64,000 nt of DNA, taken from JAWWPY01 sp033854735. Lineage in GTDB: Bacteria; Actinomycetota; Actinomycetes; Streptosporangiales; Streptosporangiaceae. Below, in pieces: positions 24,464-32,695 of this stretch. Positions within the stretch are counted from its first letter, which is position 1. Each line of letters opens with the position of its first letter. The stretch covers positions 1 to 64,000 of the forward strand of contig JAWWPY010000171.1 in NCBI GenBank assembly GCA_033854735.1, written 5' to 3'. The position numbers were made by a program, and so were the translations under genes. The notes under the pieces were generated by a model, which worked only from the letters and a program-made list of their open reading frames with translations, was not told where the DNA came from and did not search any database.

Positions 24464-25221
24464 CGAGCCAGGACGAAGTGGCCGCGGACCTGCTGGCGGA
24501 GATCACCCGGACCGTGCAGGAGGTCCTGGGGTCGGTCTCGCGGGTCGGTTCGGCGATGGCGGCGATCGTCGCGGCCGCCCGCAGTGCGGGCCGGCAGCCA
24601 TGCCGCGCCGAGCTGGCCGCGCTCCGCCCACAGGTGGCCGAACTGCTGCGGCGGCACCAGGGCGTCACCGTGGGGGCGGGCGTGATCCTCGGGCCTGACC
24701 TGCTCGCTGATGCGCCCCGGTGCATCGAGTGGTGGTGGGCCGAGCAGGGTTCCGCTGACCGCGACCCGGTGCTGGAGAAACTGGAGGTAGACCTCGACCC
24801 TGAGTCGGCCGAGTTCTACGACTACACGACCATGCCGTGGTACCGGGAGCCACAGCGGACCGGCGGGCACGCGATCGCCGGTCCCTACGTCGACTACATC
24901 TGCACGCACGAGTACACATTCACCGTGTCGGTGCCGGTGATCTGCGCCGGTATTTTCGCCGGCGTCGCGGCGGCCGACATCCTGGCCGAGAAGGTCGAGC
25001 GGATGGCCGCGCCCGGCCTGTACCTGATGGACCGGCCCACCGTCCTGGCCAGCGGCGACGGCCGGGTCATCGCCTCGAACACCGGCAGTATCCTGCCCGG
25101 CATGCGGCTGGGCCGCGACGCCGGCGCCGGGCTCCGCCCAGTGACCGGCCGGGCCGCAGGCCGCCCCGGTCAGCCGGATCCCGCACTGCCGTGGACCCTG
25201 CACAGCCGCCCGGCTCGCTAG
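24460..25221 (+). CDS. Cache/PDC-sensor domain protein without membrane anchor
   Basis: 253 residues. An N-terminal helical region (about 1-65) precedes a single-Cache-like module with MPWYREPQRTGGHAIAGPYVDY, EYTFTVSVPVICAGIFAGVAAADI, and a late SGDGRVIASNTGS element. No signal peptide or transmembrane helix and no output domain (kinase, GGDEF, HTH) is seen, so it may sense a cytosolic ligand, perhaps the imported amine. It is coupled to the GntR gene by an ATGA overlap. Its stop is directly followed by a 13-bp repeat array. Confidence 0.75.
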   Translation: MTSQDEVAADLLAEITRTVQEVLGSVSRVGSAMAAIVAAARSAGRQPCRAELAALRPQVAELLRRHQGVTVGAGVILGPDLLADAPRCIEWWWAEQGSADRDPVLEKLEVDLDPESAEFYDYTTMPWYREPQRTGGHAIAGPYVDYICTHEYTFTVSVPVICAGIFAGVAAADILAEKVERMAAPGLYLMDRPTVLASGDGRVIASNTGSILPGMRLGRDAGAGLRPVTGRAAGRPGQPDPALPWTLHSRPAR

Positions 25222-25224
25222 CGT

Positions 25225-25295
25225 CGCCGGGTCCCACCGCCGGGTCCCACCGCCGGGTCCACCGCCGGGTCCCACCGCCGGGTCCCACCGCCGGG
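25225..25295. repeat. 13-bp tandem repeat after the Cache gene
   Basis: About five and a half copies of cgccgggtcccac, one copy lacking a c, beginning four bases after the Cache stop codon and filling the gap to the convergent AraC gene. It is non-coding, and no terminator hairpin was seen beside it. Confidence 0.9.
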
Positions 25296-25302
25296 TCAGC
25301 TG

Positions 25303-26304
25303 TCAGCCAGCGTCTGAGGCCGGCAGTCCTTCCGCTTCGGCGCCGATCAGGATTGGCTTCGCCGCAATCTGCCTGCGGTACTCCCCCGGCGACCGGCCGA
25401 ACTCCCGTTTGAACGCTTTCGAGAATGATGCCTCGCTGTCGTATCCGGTTCGGCGGGCGATGGCGTGCAGGCTCTGGTTCGTCGTGGCGAGGTAGCCCGC
25501 GGCCCGGCCCAGACGCGCCCCGGTGAGGTACCGGATCGGGGTCTGGCCGACCAGATCACGGAAGCGGCCGGAAAACACCGTGCGCGACATTCCCACCTCG
25601 CGGGCCAGACCGGCCACCGTCCACCGCTCGTGCGGACGGCTGGTGAGAAGTTCGACCGCCCGGGCCACCGCCGGATCCCGGAGCGGCGCGAGCTGAACCA
25701 GGCCGGCATCCTGCGCGCCGATCAGGTACGTGCGCAGCGTCTGCGTGAGGAAGACGTCGGCGATCTTCGTGAACACCGCAGCGGCGCCCTGCGCCGAGCC
25801 GGCCGCTTCCTCACGCAGGAGCCCGAAGAGCGGCTCCAGCCAGCGGCTGAGCCCGCTCGCCACGGCATCGATCCTCAGGACCCCGGGGAGCAGGGCGAGG
25901 AGGCCGGCCGGGAGAGCCTCCGCGAGGGCAAAGCCTCCGCACAGCAGCCGGGTGCGACGGCCACTGCCGCCGTAGGTCAGCCGTGCTTCGCCATCGACCG
26001 GGTGTTCCATCAGGATTGTCTCCAGGCTGCGGATCCCGCCCCCGGGCCCGTCCTGAAGGGTGTGACCGGCGCCAGATGCGATCAGCACCAGTTCGCCGCA
26101 CTCCACGGCCACCTGCTCGCCCTCGTCCACCGTGAGCAGGCACGCCCCATCGAGCACAAGATGGAACTTCGCGACCATCGAGTCCTCGACGTGGAATCCC
26201 CACGGGGCGCCAAGATCCGACAGGCAATACACCGTGCTGTGGACCTTCACGGCCCGCAGCAGCTCGCTCATTGAGTCGCTGGAATGCTGGTTCAGGCGTT
26301 CCAC
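25303..26304 (-). CDS. AraC-family regulator with cupin-type sensor domain
   Basis: 333 residues. The N-terminal AraC_binding_2/cupin_6-like domain (AKFHLVLDGACLLTVDEGE, LVLIASGAGHTLQDG) is followed by a C-terminal double HTH: WTVAGLAREVGMSRTVFSGRFRDLVG, then SLHAIARRTGYDSEASFSKAFKREFG and SPGEYR. It resembles regulators of oxidoreductase or short-chain dehydrogenase genes. It is divergent from the NTF2-like gene 198 bases away, its likeliest target. Confidence 0.92.
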   Translation of the reverse strand: MERLNQHSSDSMSELLRAVKVHSTVYCLSDLGAPWGFHVEDSMVAKFHLVLDGACLLTVDEGEQVAVECGELVLIASGAGHTLQDGPGGGIRSLETILMEHPVDGEARLTYGGSGRRTRLLCGGFALAEALPAGLLALLPGVLRIDAVASGLSRWLEPLFGLLREEAAGSAQGAAAVFTKIADVFLTQTLRTYLIGAQDAGLVQLAPLRDPAVARAVELLTSRPHERWTVAGLAREVGMSRTVFSGRFRDLVGQTPIRYLTGARLGRAAGYLATTNQSLHAIARRTGYDSEASFSKAFKREFGRSPGEYRRQIAAKPILIGAEAEGLPASDAG

Positions 26305-26502
26305 GGTAAGGCTCTCCGCAGTCGGGCTGGTCCTGCCGAGGGTAAGTCAGCGTGCGGCTCCTCGGACAGATAACCGGACGGACGGACAAGAGTCATGTCC
26401 TGCCGGACATGGCCGGCCGCGAGCCGGCCCGAACATAGTTGAGGCGTGCCGCCAGGCGGGCCCGGCTCGCGCGGCGGCGGCCAACTACGAAAGGACGCGC
26501 CC

Positions 26503-26844
26503 ATGGAAGCACGCGAGGTGGTCGAGGCATACTTCAGCGCCTGGCAGGCGAACGACTTCGCCGGCATGCGCTCGCTGCTGGACGACAAGGTCGACTTCGC
26601 AGGCCCGATCGACCGGTTCGACAATGCCGACGCCTACCAGCGGTCCGTCGAAGGGCTGTCGCAGGCCAAGACCGACATCGTCATCCGCAAGACGTTCGAT
26701 GACGGACCTGACGTCCTCACCTGGTACGACCTGCACACCAGCATCGCCGCGCCCGCCCCGGTGGCCGAGTGGAGCCACGTCGAGGCCGGAAAGATCACCA
26801 TGGTGCGCGTGGTGTTCGACGCCCGGCCGTTCAGCCCCGCGTGA
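26503..26844 (+). CDS. NTF2-like / SnoaL-like small protein
   Basis: 113 residues with the alpha+beta cone pattern of the NTF2 superfamily: helix VVEAYFSAWQANDFAGMRSLL, then strand-rich VDFAGPIDRFDNADAYQRSVEGL and ending WSHVEAGKITMVRVVFDARPF. Members are isomerases, cyclases or binding proteins with no common reaction. AAAGGA precedes the chosen ATG; an upstream in-frame ATG at 26446 lacks a ribosome-binding site. It is probably controlled by the divergent AraC regulator. Confidence 0.82.
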   Translation: MEAREVVEAYFSAWQANDFAGMRSLLDDKVDFAGPIDRFDNADAYQRSVEGLSQAKTDIVIRKTFDDGPDVLTWYDLHTSIAAPAPVAEWSHVEAGKITMVRVVFDARPFSPA

Positions 26845-26874
26845 GACGGCCGCCTGCCGCATAGGCACGGCTCA

Positions 26875-27738
26875 TCAGGCCTTGCGGGCGACGCCCCCGT
26901 ACACGGAGACGGCGGCGTCACTCGGCTGGCCAGCCGGGCCAGGCTGGCCGATGTCGCTGGGGTCGGGACGCCAGTGCGGCAGCGACACAACGCCGGGGTC
27001 GACGAGCTCAAGGCCGGTGAAGAACCGTTCGACCGCCGGCCGGGAGCGCACTTGCATGATCACCCCGCTGCGCCGGTACACCGCGGCCACCCCTTCCCAC
27101 GCCGCCGGGTCGAAGTCGCCCGTGAGATGGGACAGGGCCAGGTAACTGCCGGACGGCAGTTCCGCGAGCAGCCGGGCCGCCAGGCCCCAGGGATCCTGGT
27201 CGTCGGGGACGAAATGCATGATCGCTATCAGCAGCAGCGCGACGGGCTGACTCAGATCCAGCGTCTGCTGCAGGTCAGGGGAATTGAGGATCTTCCCAAC
27301 GTCGCGCAGGTCGGCGTCGATGTAGGCGGTCCTGCCCGCGGGGCCGGTGGTCAGCAGCGCCCGCGCGTGCGCGAGCACGATGGGATCGTTGTCGACATAG
27401 ACGACCCGCGCCCGCGGCTCCGCGTCCTGGGCGATCTCGTGCACGTTGGGCGAGGTCGGGATGCCGGTGCCGATGTCCAGGAACTGGGTGATGTGCGCCT
27501 CGCGGGCCAGGTAGCGCACCGCGCGGCGCAGGAATGCGCGGTTCTCCCTGGGCGGGATCCGTGAGTTGGGATTGGCTTTCAGGCCCGCCTCGGCGGCGGC
27601 CCGGTCGGCGGCGAAATTGTCCTTCCCGCCGAGCAGATAGTCGTAGACCCGGGCCGGGTGCGGGCGGTCGACTTGCAGATCAACCGGATCATGGCCCGAG
27701 TCGGCCGGGTCTGCGTTCATCCAATCGGTATCCGCCAT
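26875..27738 (-). CDS. DUF574 (SAV2177-like) SAM-dependent methyltransferase
   Basis: 287 residues from ATG 27738 (GGGAAGCGGG upstream); the open frame extends to 27840 but the extra residues look non-native. Family motifs are ARVYDYLLGGKDNFAADR, QFLDIGTGIPTSPNVHE (SAM-binding loop), VVYVDNDPIVLAHARALL and ALLLIAIMHFVPD. This family is expanded in Streptomyces relatives, and its substrates are unknown. A second member lies at 61740. Confidence 0.93.
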   Translation of the reverse strand: MADTDWMNADPADSGHDPVDLQVDRPHPARVYDYLLGGKDNFAADRAAAEAGLKANPNSRIPPRENRAFLRRAVRYLAREAHITQFLDIGTGIPTSPNVHEIAQDAEPRARVVYVDNDPIVLAHARALLTTGPAGRTAYIDADLRDVGKILNSPDLQQTLDLSQPVALLLIAIMHFVPDDQDPWGLAARLLAELPSGSYLALSHLTGDFDPAAWEGVAAVYRRSGVIMQVRSRPAVERFFTGLELVDPGVVSLPHWRPDPSDIGQPGPAGQPSDAAVSVYGGVARKA

Positions 27739-27897
27739 ACCCGCTTCCCCGTCGCCGAGACATCTGGACATTTTGCCAGCTTGGATCCCTCGGTCGCATG
27801 ATATGTCCCGCGCTGACCCGGGCGCTGGGTGAGGGGCCAATCCCAGGGGAATGGCACGCCGCCATACCGCGCGCCCAGACAGACAACGCGCGATCCG

Positions 27898-28854
27898 CTA
27901 CCCGCGGGGCCGGTAGCGGGATTCCAGTTGCGCGACCTCGTCGGCGCTCAGGCTGACGTCCAGCGCCTCGGCCGCGTCCACGAGATGCCCCGGCTTGGTC
28001 GCCCCGACGATGGGCGCGCTCACGCCGGGCCTGCCGAGCAGCCAGGCCAGCGCGATCTGCGCTGGCGGCAGGTTGCGCTGGCTGGCCACCGCGGCGACCG
28101 CGTCGGCTACGTCGAAGTCGGCGGGCCGGTAAGGGCTGTCGCCGGCGCGGGCCCGGGCCGTGCGCTGATGGCCGGTGCGCTCGCGGGTTCCGGCGAGCAG
28201 GCCTCGCGCCAAGGGGCTGTAGGGGATGACTCCTATTCCCTGGTCGAGGCAGAACGGGATCATCTCGCGCTCGTCCTCCCGGTTGACCAGGTTGTAGCGA
28301 TTCTGCATTGACACGAAACGGGTCCAGCCGCCGATCTGAGCGGTGTACTGGGCCTTGGCGAACTGCCAGGCCAACATGGCCGACGCGCCGATGTACCGGG
28401 CCTGGCCGGCCCTGACCACATCGTGCAGCGCCGACATGGTCTCCTCGATTGGCGTCCCTTCGTCCCAGCGGTGGACCTGGTAAAGGTCAACATGATCGGT
28501 CCCAAGCCGCTTCAACGAACACCCGATGCTGGTCAGGATGTGCTTGCGGGACAATCCCCGGTCGTTCGCGCCGGGACCGGTCGGGTAGTACACCTTGGTC
28601 GCCAGGACGAAGTCGTCGCGGCGGGCGAAGAGCCGGCCCAGCAGCCGCCCGGTGATCTCCTCGCTGGCGCCGTCGGAGTACATGTCGGCGGTGTCGAAGA
28701 ACGTCACGCCCGCCTCGACCGCCTGGCGCACGATCGGCTCCGCGCTGGCCTCGTTGAGAGCCCACTGCTGCGAGGCAGGATCGCCGTAGCTCATCATCCC
28801 CAGGCCGATCTGCGACACCTTCAGTCCGCAGCCGCCCAGGTTCACGTACCGCAT
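27898..28854 (-). CDS. Aldo/keto reductase
   Basis: 318 residues from ATG 28854 with GAGGAG upstream. Catalytic tetrad positions are visible: Asp and Tyr in FFDTADMYSDGASE, Lys in VLATKVYYP and His in LYQVHRWD. NADPH-site residues include IPYSPLARGLL near residue 210-220 and SPLAR. It is an NADPH-dependent carbonyl reductase of the YajO/YghZ-like group with unknown substrate. The gene is abutted 5' by an EamA-transporter remnant, so its original promoter may have been replaced. Confidence 0.93.
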   Translation of the reverse strand: MRYVNLGGCGLKVSQIGLGMMSYGDPASQQWALNEASAEPIVRQAVEAGVTFFDTADMYSDGASEEITGRLLGRLFARRDDFVLATKVYYPTGPGANDRGLSRKHILTSIGCSLKRLGTDHVDLYQVHRWDEGTPIEETMSALHDVVRAGQARYIGASAMLAWQFAKAQYTAQIGGWTRFVSMQNRYNLVNREDEREMIPFCLDQGIGVIPYSPLARGLLAGTRERTGHQRTARARAGDSPYRPADFDVADAVAAVASQRNLPPAQIALAWLLGRPGVSAPIVGATKPGHLVDAAEALDVSLSADEVAQLESRYRPRG

Positions 28855-29150
28855 GGACACTCCTCGGGGAGCACGACGCCCAGGGCGAGGAACACGAGGC
28901 GCTGGGACCGGTCCGCGGTCCGCAGGATGCGCCATGGGCGGCGCCACAGGGCGAACACCGCCGCGGCCGAGGCGATGCGCAGCCACGCCACGCCGAGCAC
29001 CGCGACATGGGCGAACAGCAGCACCGCCAGTGACGGCCCGAGGTAATGGAATACGGCGCTGGTCAGGAAGAACGAGGTGGGCGGCATCCGGCCCGCGGCC
29101 CGCGCGATCGGCCCGGGGGATGGCCGCGGGATGGTCGGGCTCCTCGGCAT
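28842..29150 (-). pseudogene. Truncated EamA/RhtA-type transporter remnant
   Basis: The first ~90 residues (PPTSFFLTSAVFHYLGPSLA, AVLGVAWLRIASAAAVFALW, RRPWRILR, LVFLALGVVL) match the N-terminal three helices of actinobacterial EamA amino-acid/metabolite exporters. The frame then runs into the aldo/keto reductase ribosome-binding site and stops, missing about 200 residues. A normal EamA gene in this position would pair with the divergent Lrp regulator. It is best explained by a deletion joining the two loci. Confidence 0.65.
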
Positions 29151-29152
29151 GG

Positions 29153-29193
29153 TAGCTATTCTTGCAAGAAGAGCACGGCGAACACATAGCTAT
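29153..29193. promoter_or_regulatory. Palindromic Lrp/AsnC-type operator candidate
   Basis: A perfect 12-bp palindrome TTCTTG-CAAGAA (29159-29170) is flanked by TAGCTAT on the left (29153) and atagctat on the right (29186-29193). It lies directly upstream of the EamA remnant start and 57 bases before the Lrp gene, where an autoregulating Lrp-family site is expected. Confidence 0.45.
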
Positions 29194-29249
29194 CTGAAGC
29201 CACAGGCCGCCATCAGCCTGTGAATTGAAGGAAAGAAGCTGTCCTGACT

Positions 29250-29705
29250 TTGGGCGATCCCTCGACTCTCCTCGATGATGTCAACCGCCAGGTGCTCCGT
29301 GAGCTCCACGCGGATCCGCGGATCACCATGTCTGCGCTGGCCCGCCGGGTCGGCATGTCGGCCCCGGCCGTGACCGAGCGCGTTCAGCGCATGGAGCGGG
29401 CCGGCGTCATCACGGGCTACCGGATGGAGGTGAACCCCGCCGCGCTCGGGCTACCGGTGACCGCGTTCGCCCGCATCCGCCCGGCTGTCGGCCAGCTGCC
29501 CAGGATTGCCGAGCTGGCCGCCGAGCTGCCGGAGATCTCCGAATGTCACCGCGTCACCGGCGAGGACTGCTTCCTGATCAAGGTCCACGCGGCCGCGATC
29601 GAGGACCTGGAGACCACCCTCGACCGCTTCCTGCTGTACGGGCAGACGGTCACGTCGATCGTCGTGTCCAGCCCGGTACCTCCCCGGGCGCTGCCTATTA
29701 CCTAA
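29250..29705 (+). CDS. Lrp/AsnC-family transcriptional regulator
   Basis: 151 residues. The N-terminal HTH is VLRELHADPRITMSALARRVGMSAPAVTERVQRMERAGVITGY. The C-terminal RAM/ASNC domain has ARIRPAVGQLPRI, ECHRVTGEDCFLIKV and LDRFLLYGQTVTSIV. The start codon is TTG 29250 (CTG 29244 possible) behind GGAAAGAAG. It faces the truncated EamA exporter gene, its likely former target. Such pairs normally sense an amino acid. Confidence 0.9.
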   Translation: MGDPSTLLDDVNRQVLRELHADPRITMSALARRVGMSAPAVTERVQRMERAGVITGYRMEVNPAALGLPVTAFARIRPAVGQLPRIAELAAELPEISECHRVTGEDCFLIKVHAAAIEDLETTLDRFLLYGQTVTSIVVSSPVPPRALPIT

Positions 29706-29729
29706 CCGGCCCATCACCTGACCGGCGGG

Positions 29730-30854
29730 TCATCTGGCGGCGCAGGTCACGGTGAGGGGCGCGCTGCTGCCGGTGAAGCTGGCCAGGAAGCCGAACGTGG
29801 TGGACGCGCCCGGTGGCAGGCTTCCGTTCCAGCTCAGGTTCATGGCGGCGGCGCTGGTCCCACTCTGGGTGAGCGTGGCGTTCCAGGTCTGTGTGATCGT
29901 CTCGCCGCCGGGGAGGGCGAGTGCCACCGTCCAGCCGCCGATCGCCGCCGCTGCCGAATCGGTGACCGTCACCTGGCCCTGGAGGCCGCCCGCCCACTGA
30001 TTGACGGTCGTGTATACCGCCGCGCAACCGGTCCCACCCGCTGATGTCGGCGTGGGGGTCGGGCTGGGAGTGGGAGTCGGCGTGGGAGTCGGTGTCTGGC
30101 TGGGGCTCGGCGTGGCGGTCGGCGTCGGCGAGGGAGTGGTGACGGTCAGCAGCGGCGTGAGGGCCGCGTACCACTTACTGGCCATCTTCTGGTTCCCGGA
30201 ATCATTCGGATGCACGCCGTCGACGGTGTCGGTGACCGCGTTGAATCCCGTCCACTGGTCGACGACGCTGATCGGGGATTGTGCTGTGCTATGGGCACTG
30301 GCCCAGGCCGGGATGGCGTTATCGAGGGCCACGACACCCGGGCCGCACGTGGTGCAGTTAGCGGGATTCATGGGAATGATCTGGGCCACGAGAATCTTCA
30401 TGTTCGGGTTATTCGCCCGCATCTGGCTCACCAGCGTGGTGTAGGCGCCGAGAATCGTCGCCGTAGAAAGTCCGCTCCACACATCATTGGTGCCGAGGTG
30501 CATCATGACGATATCTGGACTCGTCGCGGCCAGCCAGCCGGGCAGCTGATTCTGGCTGACTATCCCGGTGGCCAGCGCGCCTCCATGACCCTCGTTGTCG
30601 CCGTCATAGGGTACACCGCACCCCTGCGGCGGCTGGGTTCCCACGAAGTTGATATTTGTGTACCCGGCATTTATCAGCATGTTCCAGAGAAGCGCGCGCC
30701 AGCAGCCCGGTGAGCCGGTGATCGAGTCGCCCAGCGGCATGATCCGCACCGGGACGGCCGGGGCGGCAGCTGAAGCCGGCCTGACGGTCAATGGCGTAAG
30801 CGCCAGGATCAACGCCATCATGGCTGCCGCCGCGAGCACAGAAATTCTCAGCAT
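29730..30854 (-). CDS. Secreted SGNH/GDSL carbohydrate esterase with CBM2
   Basis: 374 residues. The signal peptide covers about 1-30. The SGNH domain has Ser44 in LGDSIT, HLGTNDVW with the oxyanion Asn, and the Asp/His pair in DGVHPNDSG. A Pro/Thr/Ser linker of about 45 residues follows, then a C-terminal family-2 cellulose-binding module (WAGGLQGQVTVTDS, TFGFLASFTGSSAPLTVTC). It resembles CE3-type acetyl xylan esterases. It is secreted and probably deacetylates plant polysaccharides, which fits the glycosidase block at 38-48 kb. Confidence 0.9.
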   Translation of the reverse strand: MLRISVLAAAAMMALILALTPLTVRPASAAAPAVPVRIMPLGDSITGSPGCWRALLWNMLINAGYTNINFVGTQPPQGCGVPYDGDNEGHGGALATGIVSQNQLPGWLAATSPDIVMMHLGTNDVWSGLSTATILGAYTTLVSQMRANNPNMKILVAQIIPMNPANCTTCGPGVVALDNAIPAWASAHSTAQSPISVVDQWTGFNAVTDTVDGVHPNDSGNQKMASKWYAALTPLLTVTTPSPTPTATPSPSQTPTPTPTPTPSPTPTPTSAGGTGCAAVYTTVNQWAGGLQGQVTVTDSAAAAIGGWTVALALPGGETITQTWNATLTQSGTSAAAMNLSWNGSLPPGASTTFGFLASFTGSSAPLTVTCAAR

Positions 30855-30915
30855 GGGCCGTCACCTCAACGGGAACCATACGGCCCGAAATGGAAATGTC
30901 AATGAGATCACCTGA

Positions 30916-31542
30916 GTGGGCCATAGGAACGGCTCTCAAATGGAGGTCCTGATGAAATTTTCAAATATGGGGTCTTGGATAACAGCCGGCTCCGGACTGG
31001 CCGGACCCTGGGAACATTGGCCGGTGCCGGTCTATATGGTCCATCCTGGTCCTATGCGCGCCCGCATCCGGAGCTGGTTCGACGGCGCCGGCTGGTTCGT
31101 CGGCCTGGCTGCTGCCCTGTTCGTGTTCGCCCTGCTCGTGGTGGGGCTGGAGGCGCAGTTGCCGGAGAGCGTGCTGTGGACCGGTCACCGGGTCATCGGG
31201 ACCGAGCAGGGTGGGATCGTCAGGTACCGCTGGGACGGCCAGTCCTATGCGCTCGACGCACCCGGGTACGGGTCGTCGAAGGCCGTGAGCGTCTATCTCA
31301 ACCCAGGCGATCCCAACAACGGCATGCTCGACAACACCGCCGACCGGGCGCTCGTCGTCTTGCTGGTCGGCGGACCCGCCGCCGGTGGCGTGACGTTGCT
31401 CGCCGTCGGCCTGACCCGGAAGTACCGGTGGAGGCGCCGGCGGCTGCGCCAGGAGGCATCCTCGGGCGGCCACGGCCTGGACCCGGACTTCGTCGCCCGG
31501 CAACTCCGGGAACTGCGCGGCGCCCCCAATAACGATCAGTAA
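30916..31542 (+). CDS. Two-helix membrane protein, unknown function
   Basis: Up to 208 residues. Two hydrophobic helices (WFVGLAAALFVFALLVVGLEA and ALVVLLVGGPAAGGVTLLAVGL) flank an extracytoplasmic loop of about 70 residues, followed by an Arg-rich cytoplasmic tail. It is DUF3592-like in layout (loop with a YRWDGQSY element), which I state with low certainty. ATG 31054 (MRARIRSWF) may be the real start because the first 46 residues look non-native. It stands six bases before the BrkB gene and is probably co-transcribed with it. Confidence 0.6.
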   Translation: MGHRNGSQMEVLMKFSNMGSWITAGSGLAGPWEHWPVPVYMVHPGPMRARIRSWFDGAGWFVGLAAALFVFALLVVGLEAQLPESVLWTGHRVIGTEQGGIVRYRWDGQSYALDAPGYGSSKAVSVYLNPGDPNNGMLDNTADRALVVLLVGGPAAGGVTLLAVGLTRKYRWRRRRLRQEASSGGHGLDPDFVARQLRELRGAPNNDQ

Positions 31543-31548
31543 GCGCGG

Positions 31549-32655
31549 GTGAGCGGTGCCCCGGAGCACCGCTCACCCTCACGAGCTGGATTAAGACCCT
31601 TCCAGCGGGTAGTACTCGGCGCAGTGAACGCCGCACAGAAGGCTCTGCACGCCGTCGACCGGCGCCAGCAGGAAACACCCTGGCTGGCTTTCCCCGTCGC
31701 GGTGTGGAAGAAGTTCGCGGACGATCAGGCCGGCAACCTCGCCGCGCTGATCGCCTACTATGCGTTCGCCTCGATCTTCCCGCTGCTTCTCGTCCTGGCC
31801 ACCGTGCTCGACATCGTGCTCGGGCGTGACCCGGCGCTCCGGCAGAAAATCCTCGGCTCCGCGTTCGGGCAGTTCCCGGTGATCGGCACGCAGCTAAAGG
31901 CCAACGTACACTCGCTGCACCAGACCGGCCTGGCCCTGGTCATCGGGATCGTCCTGACGTTCCTGGGCACCCGGGGCGTAGCGGGTGCCGTGCAGAACGC
32001 CTGCAACACGGTGTGGGGCGTGCCCATCGCCCGGCGGCCCGGCTTCCCCTGGAACGCGCTGCGCAGCATTGCAATGATCGTCGTGGTCGGCACCGGCATC
32101 ATCGCCACGACGCTGCTTTCTGGACTGGCGGGCGGCGCGGCGGCCAGCGTGCTCAGCGGGCCTGCCGGGTACGTGGGCGCGATCGCGGTGTCGCTGCTGC
32201 TCAACATCGGGCTCTTCTGGTTTGGCCTCCGGCTGGCCACCGCCAGTGAGGTGAAGCGGAACGAGCTGTTCCTTGCCGCCTTGCTGGCGGCGGTCGTCTG
32301 GCAGATTCTGCAGCTGCTCGGCGGCTACCTGGTCGCGCACGATCTTTCCAGGAGCAACTCGCTGTACGGCGTGTTCGGCCTGGTCCTGGGCCTGCTGGCC
32401 TGGCTGTACCTGCAGGCCGAATTCACCTTGTACGCGGTGGAGGCGGCTGTCGTGAAGTCCCGGCAGCTCTGGCCGCGGACGCTGGCCCCGCCGCCCCTGC
32501 ACGAGCCGGACCGCCGGGCATATGAGATGTACGCCCAGGCTCAGCAGCGCTTCCCGGGGGAGGAGATCGACATCCGGCTCGCGGAAGATCCCACCAGGAA
32601 ACCCGAGCGTCAGACGTCCAGGCCGCCTCCGGTCATGAAGGCGCCGACCGATTGA
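31549..32655 (+). CDS. YihY/BrkB-family membrane protein
   Basis: 368 residues starting with GTG. About six helices with the family pattern: AALIAYYAFASIFPLLLVL, a FLGTRGVAGAVQNACNTVWGVP segment, LLNIGLFWFGLRLATASEV and a final WLYLQAEFTLYAVEAA. The C-terminal tail is polar and Pro-rich. The family was once called ribonuclease BN in error; its function remains unsettled (a membrane or envelope role). It ends 40 bases from the convergent NrfD-like gene. Confidence 0.92.
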   Translation: MSGAPEHRSPSRAGLRPFQRVVLGAVNAAQKALHAVDRRQQETPWLAFPVAVWKKFADDQAGNLAALIAYYAFASIFPLLLVLATVLDIVLGRDPALRQKILGSAFGQFPVIGTQLKANVHSLHQTGLALVIGIVLTFLGTRGVAGAVQNACNTVWGVPIARRPGFPWNALRSIAMIVVVGTGIIATTLLSGLAGGAAASVLSGPAGYVGAIAVSLLLNIGLFWFGLRLATASEVKRNELFLAALLAAVVWQILQLLGGYLVAHDLSRSNSLYGVFGLVLGLLAWLYLQAEFTLYAVEAAVVKSRQLWPRTLAPPPLHEPDRRAYEMYAQAQQRFPGEEIDIRLAEDPTRKPERQTSRPPPVMKAPTD

Positions 32656-32695
32656 GCGCCCGGCCAGGGGTATTGAGCATCCGGCCAGGGTTGGC

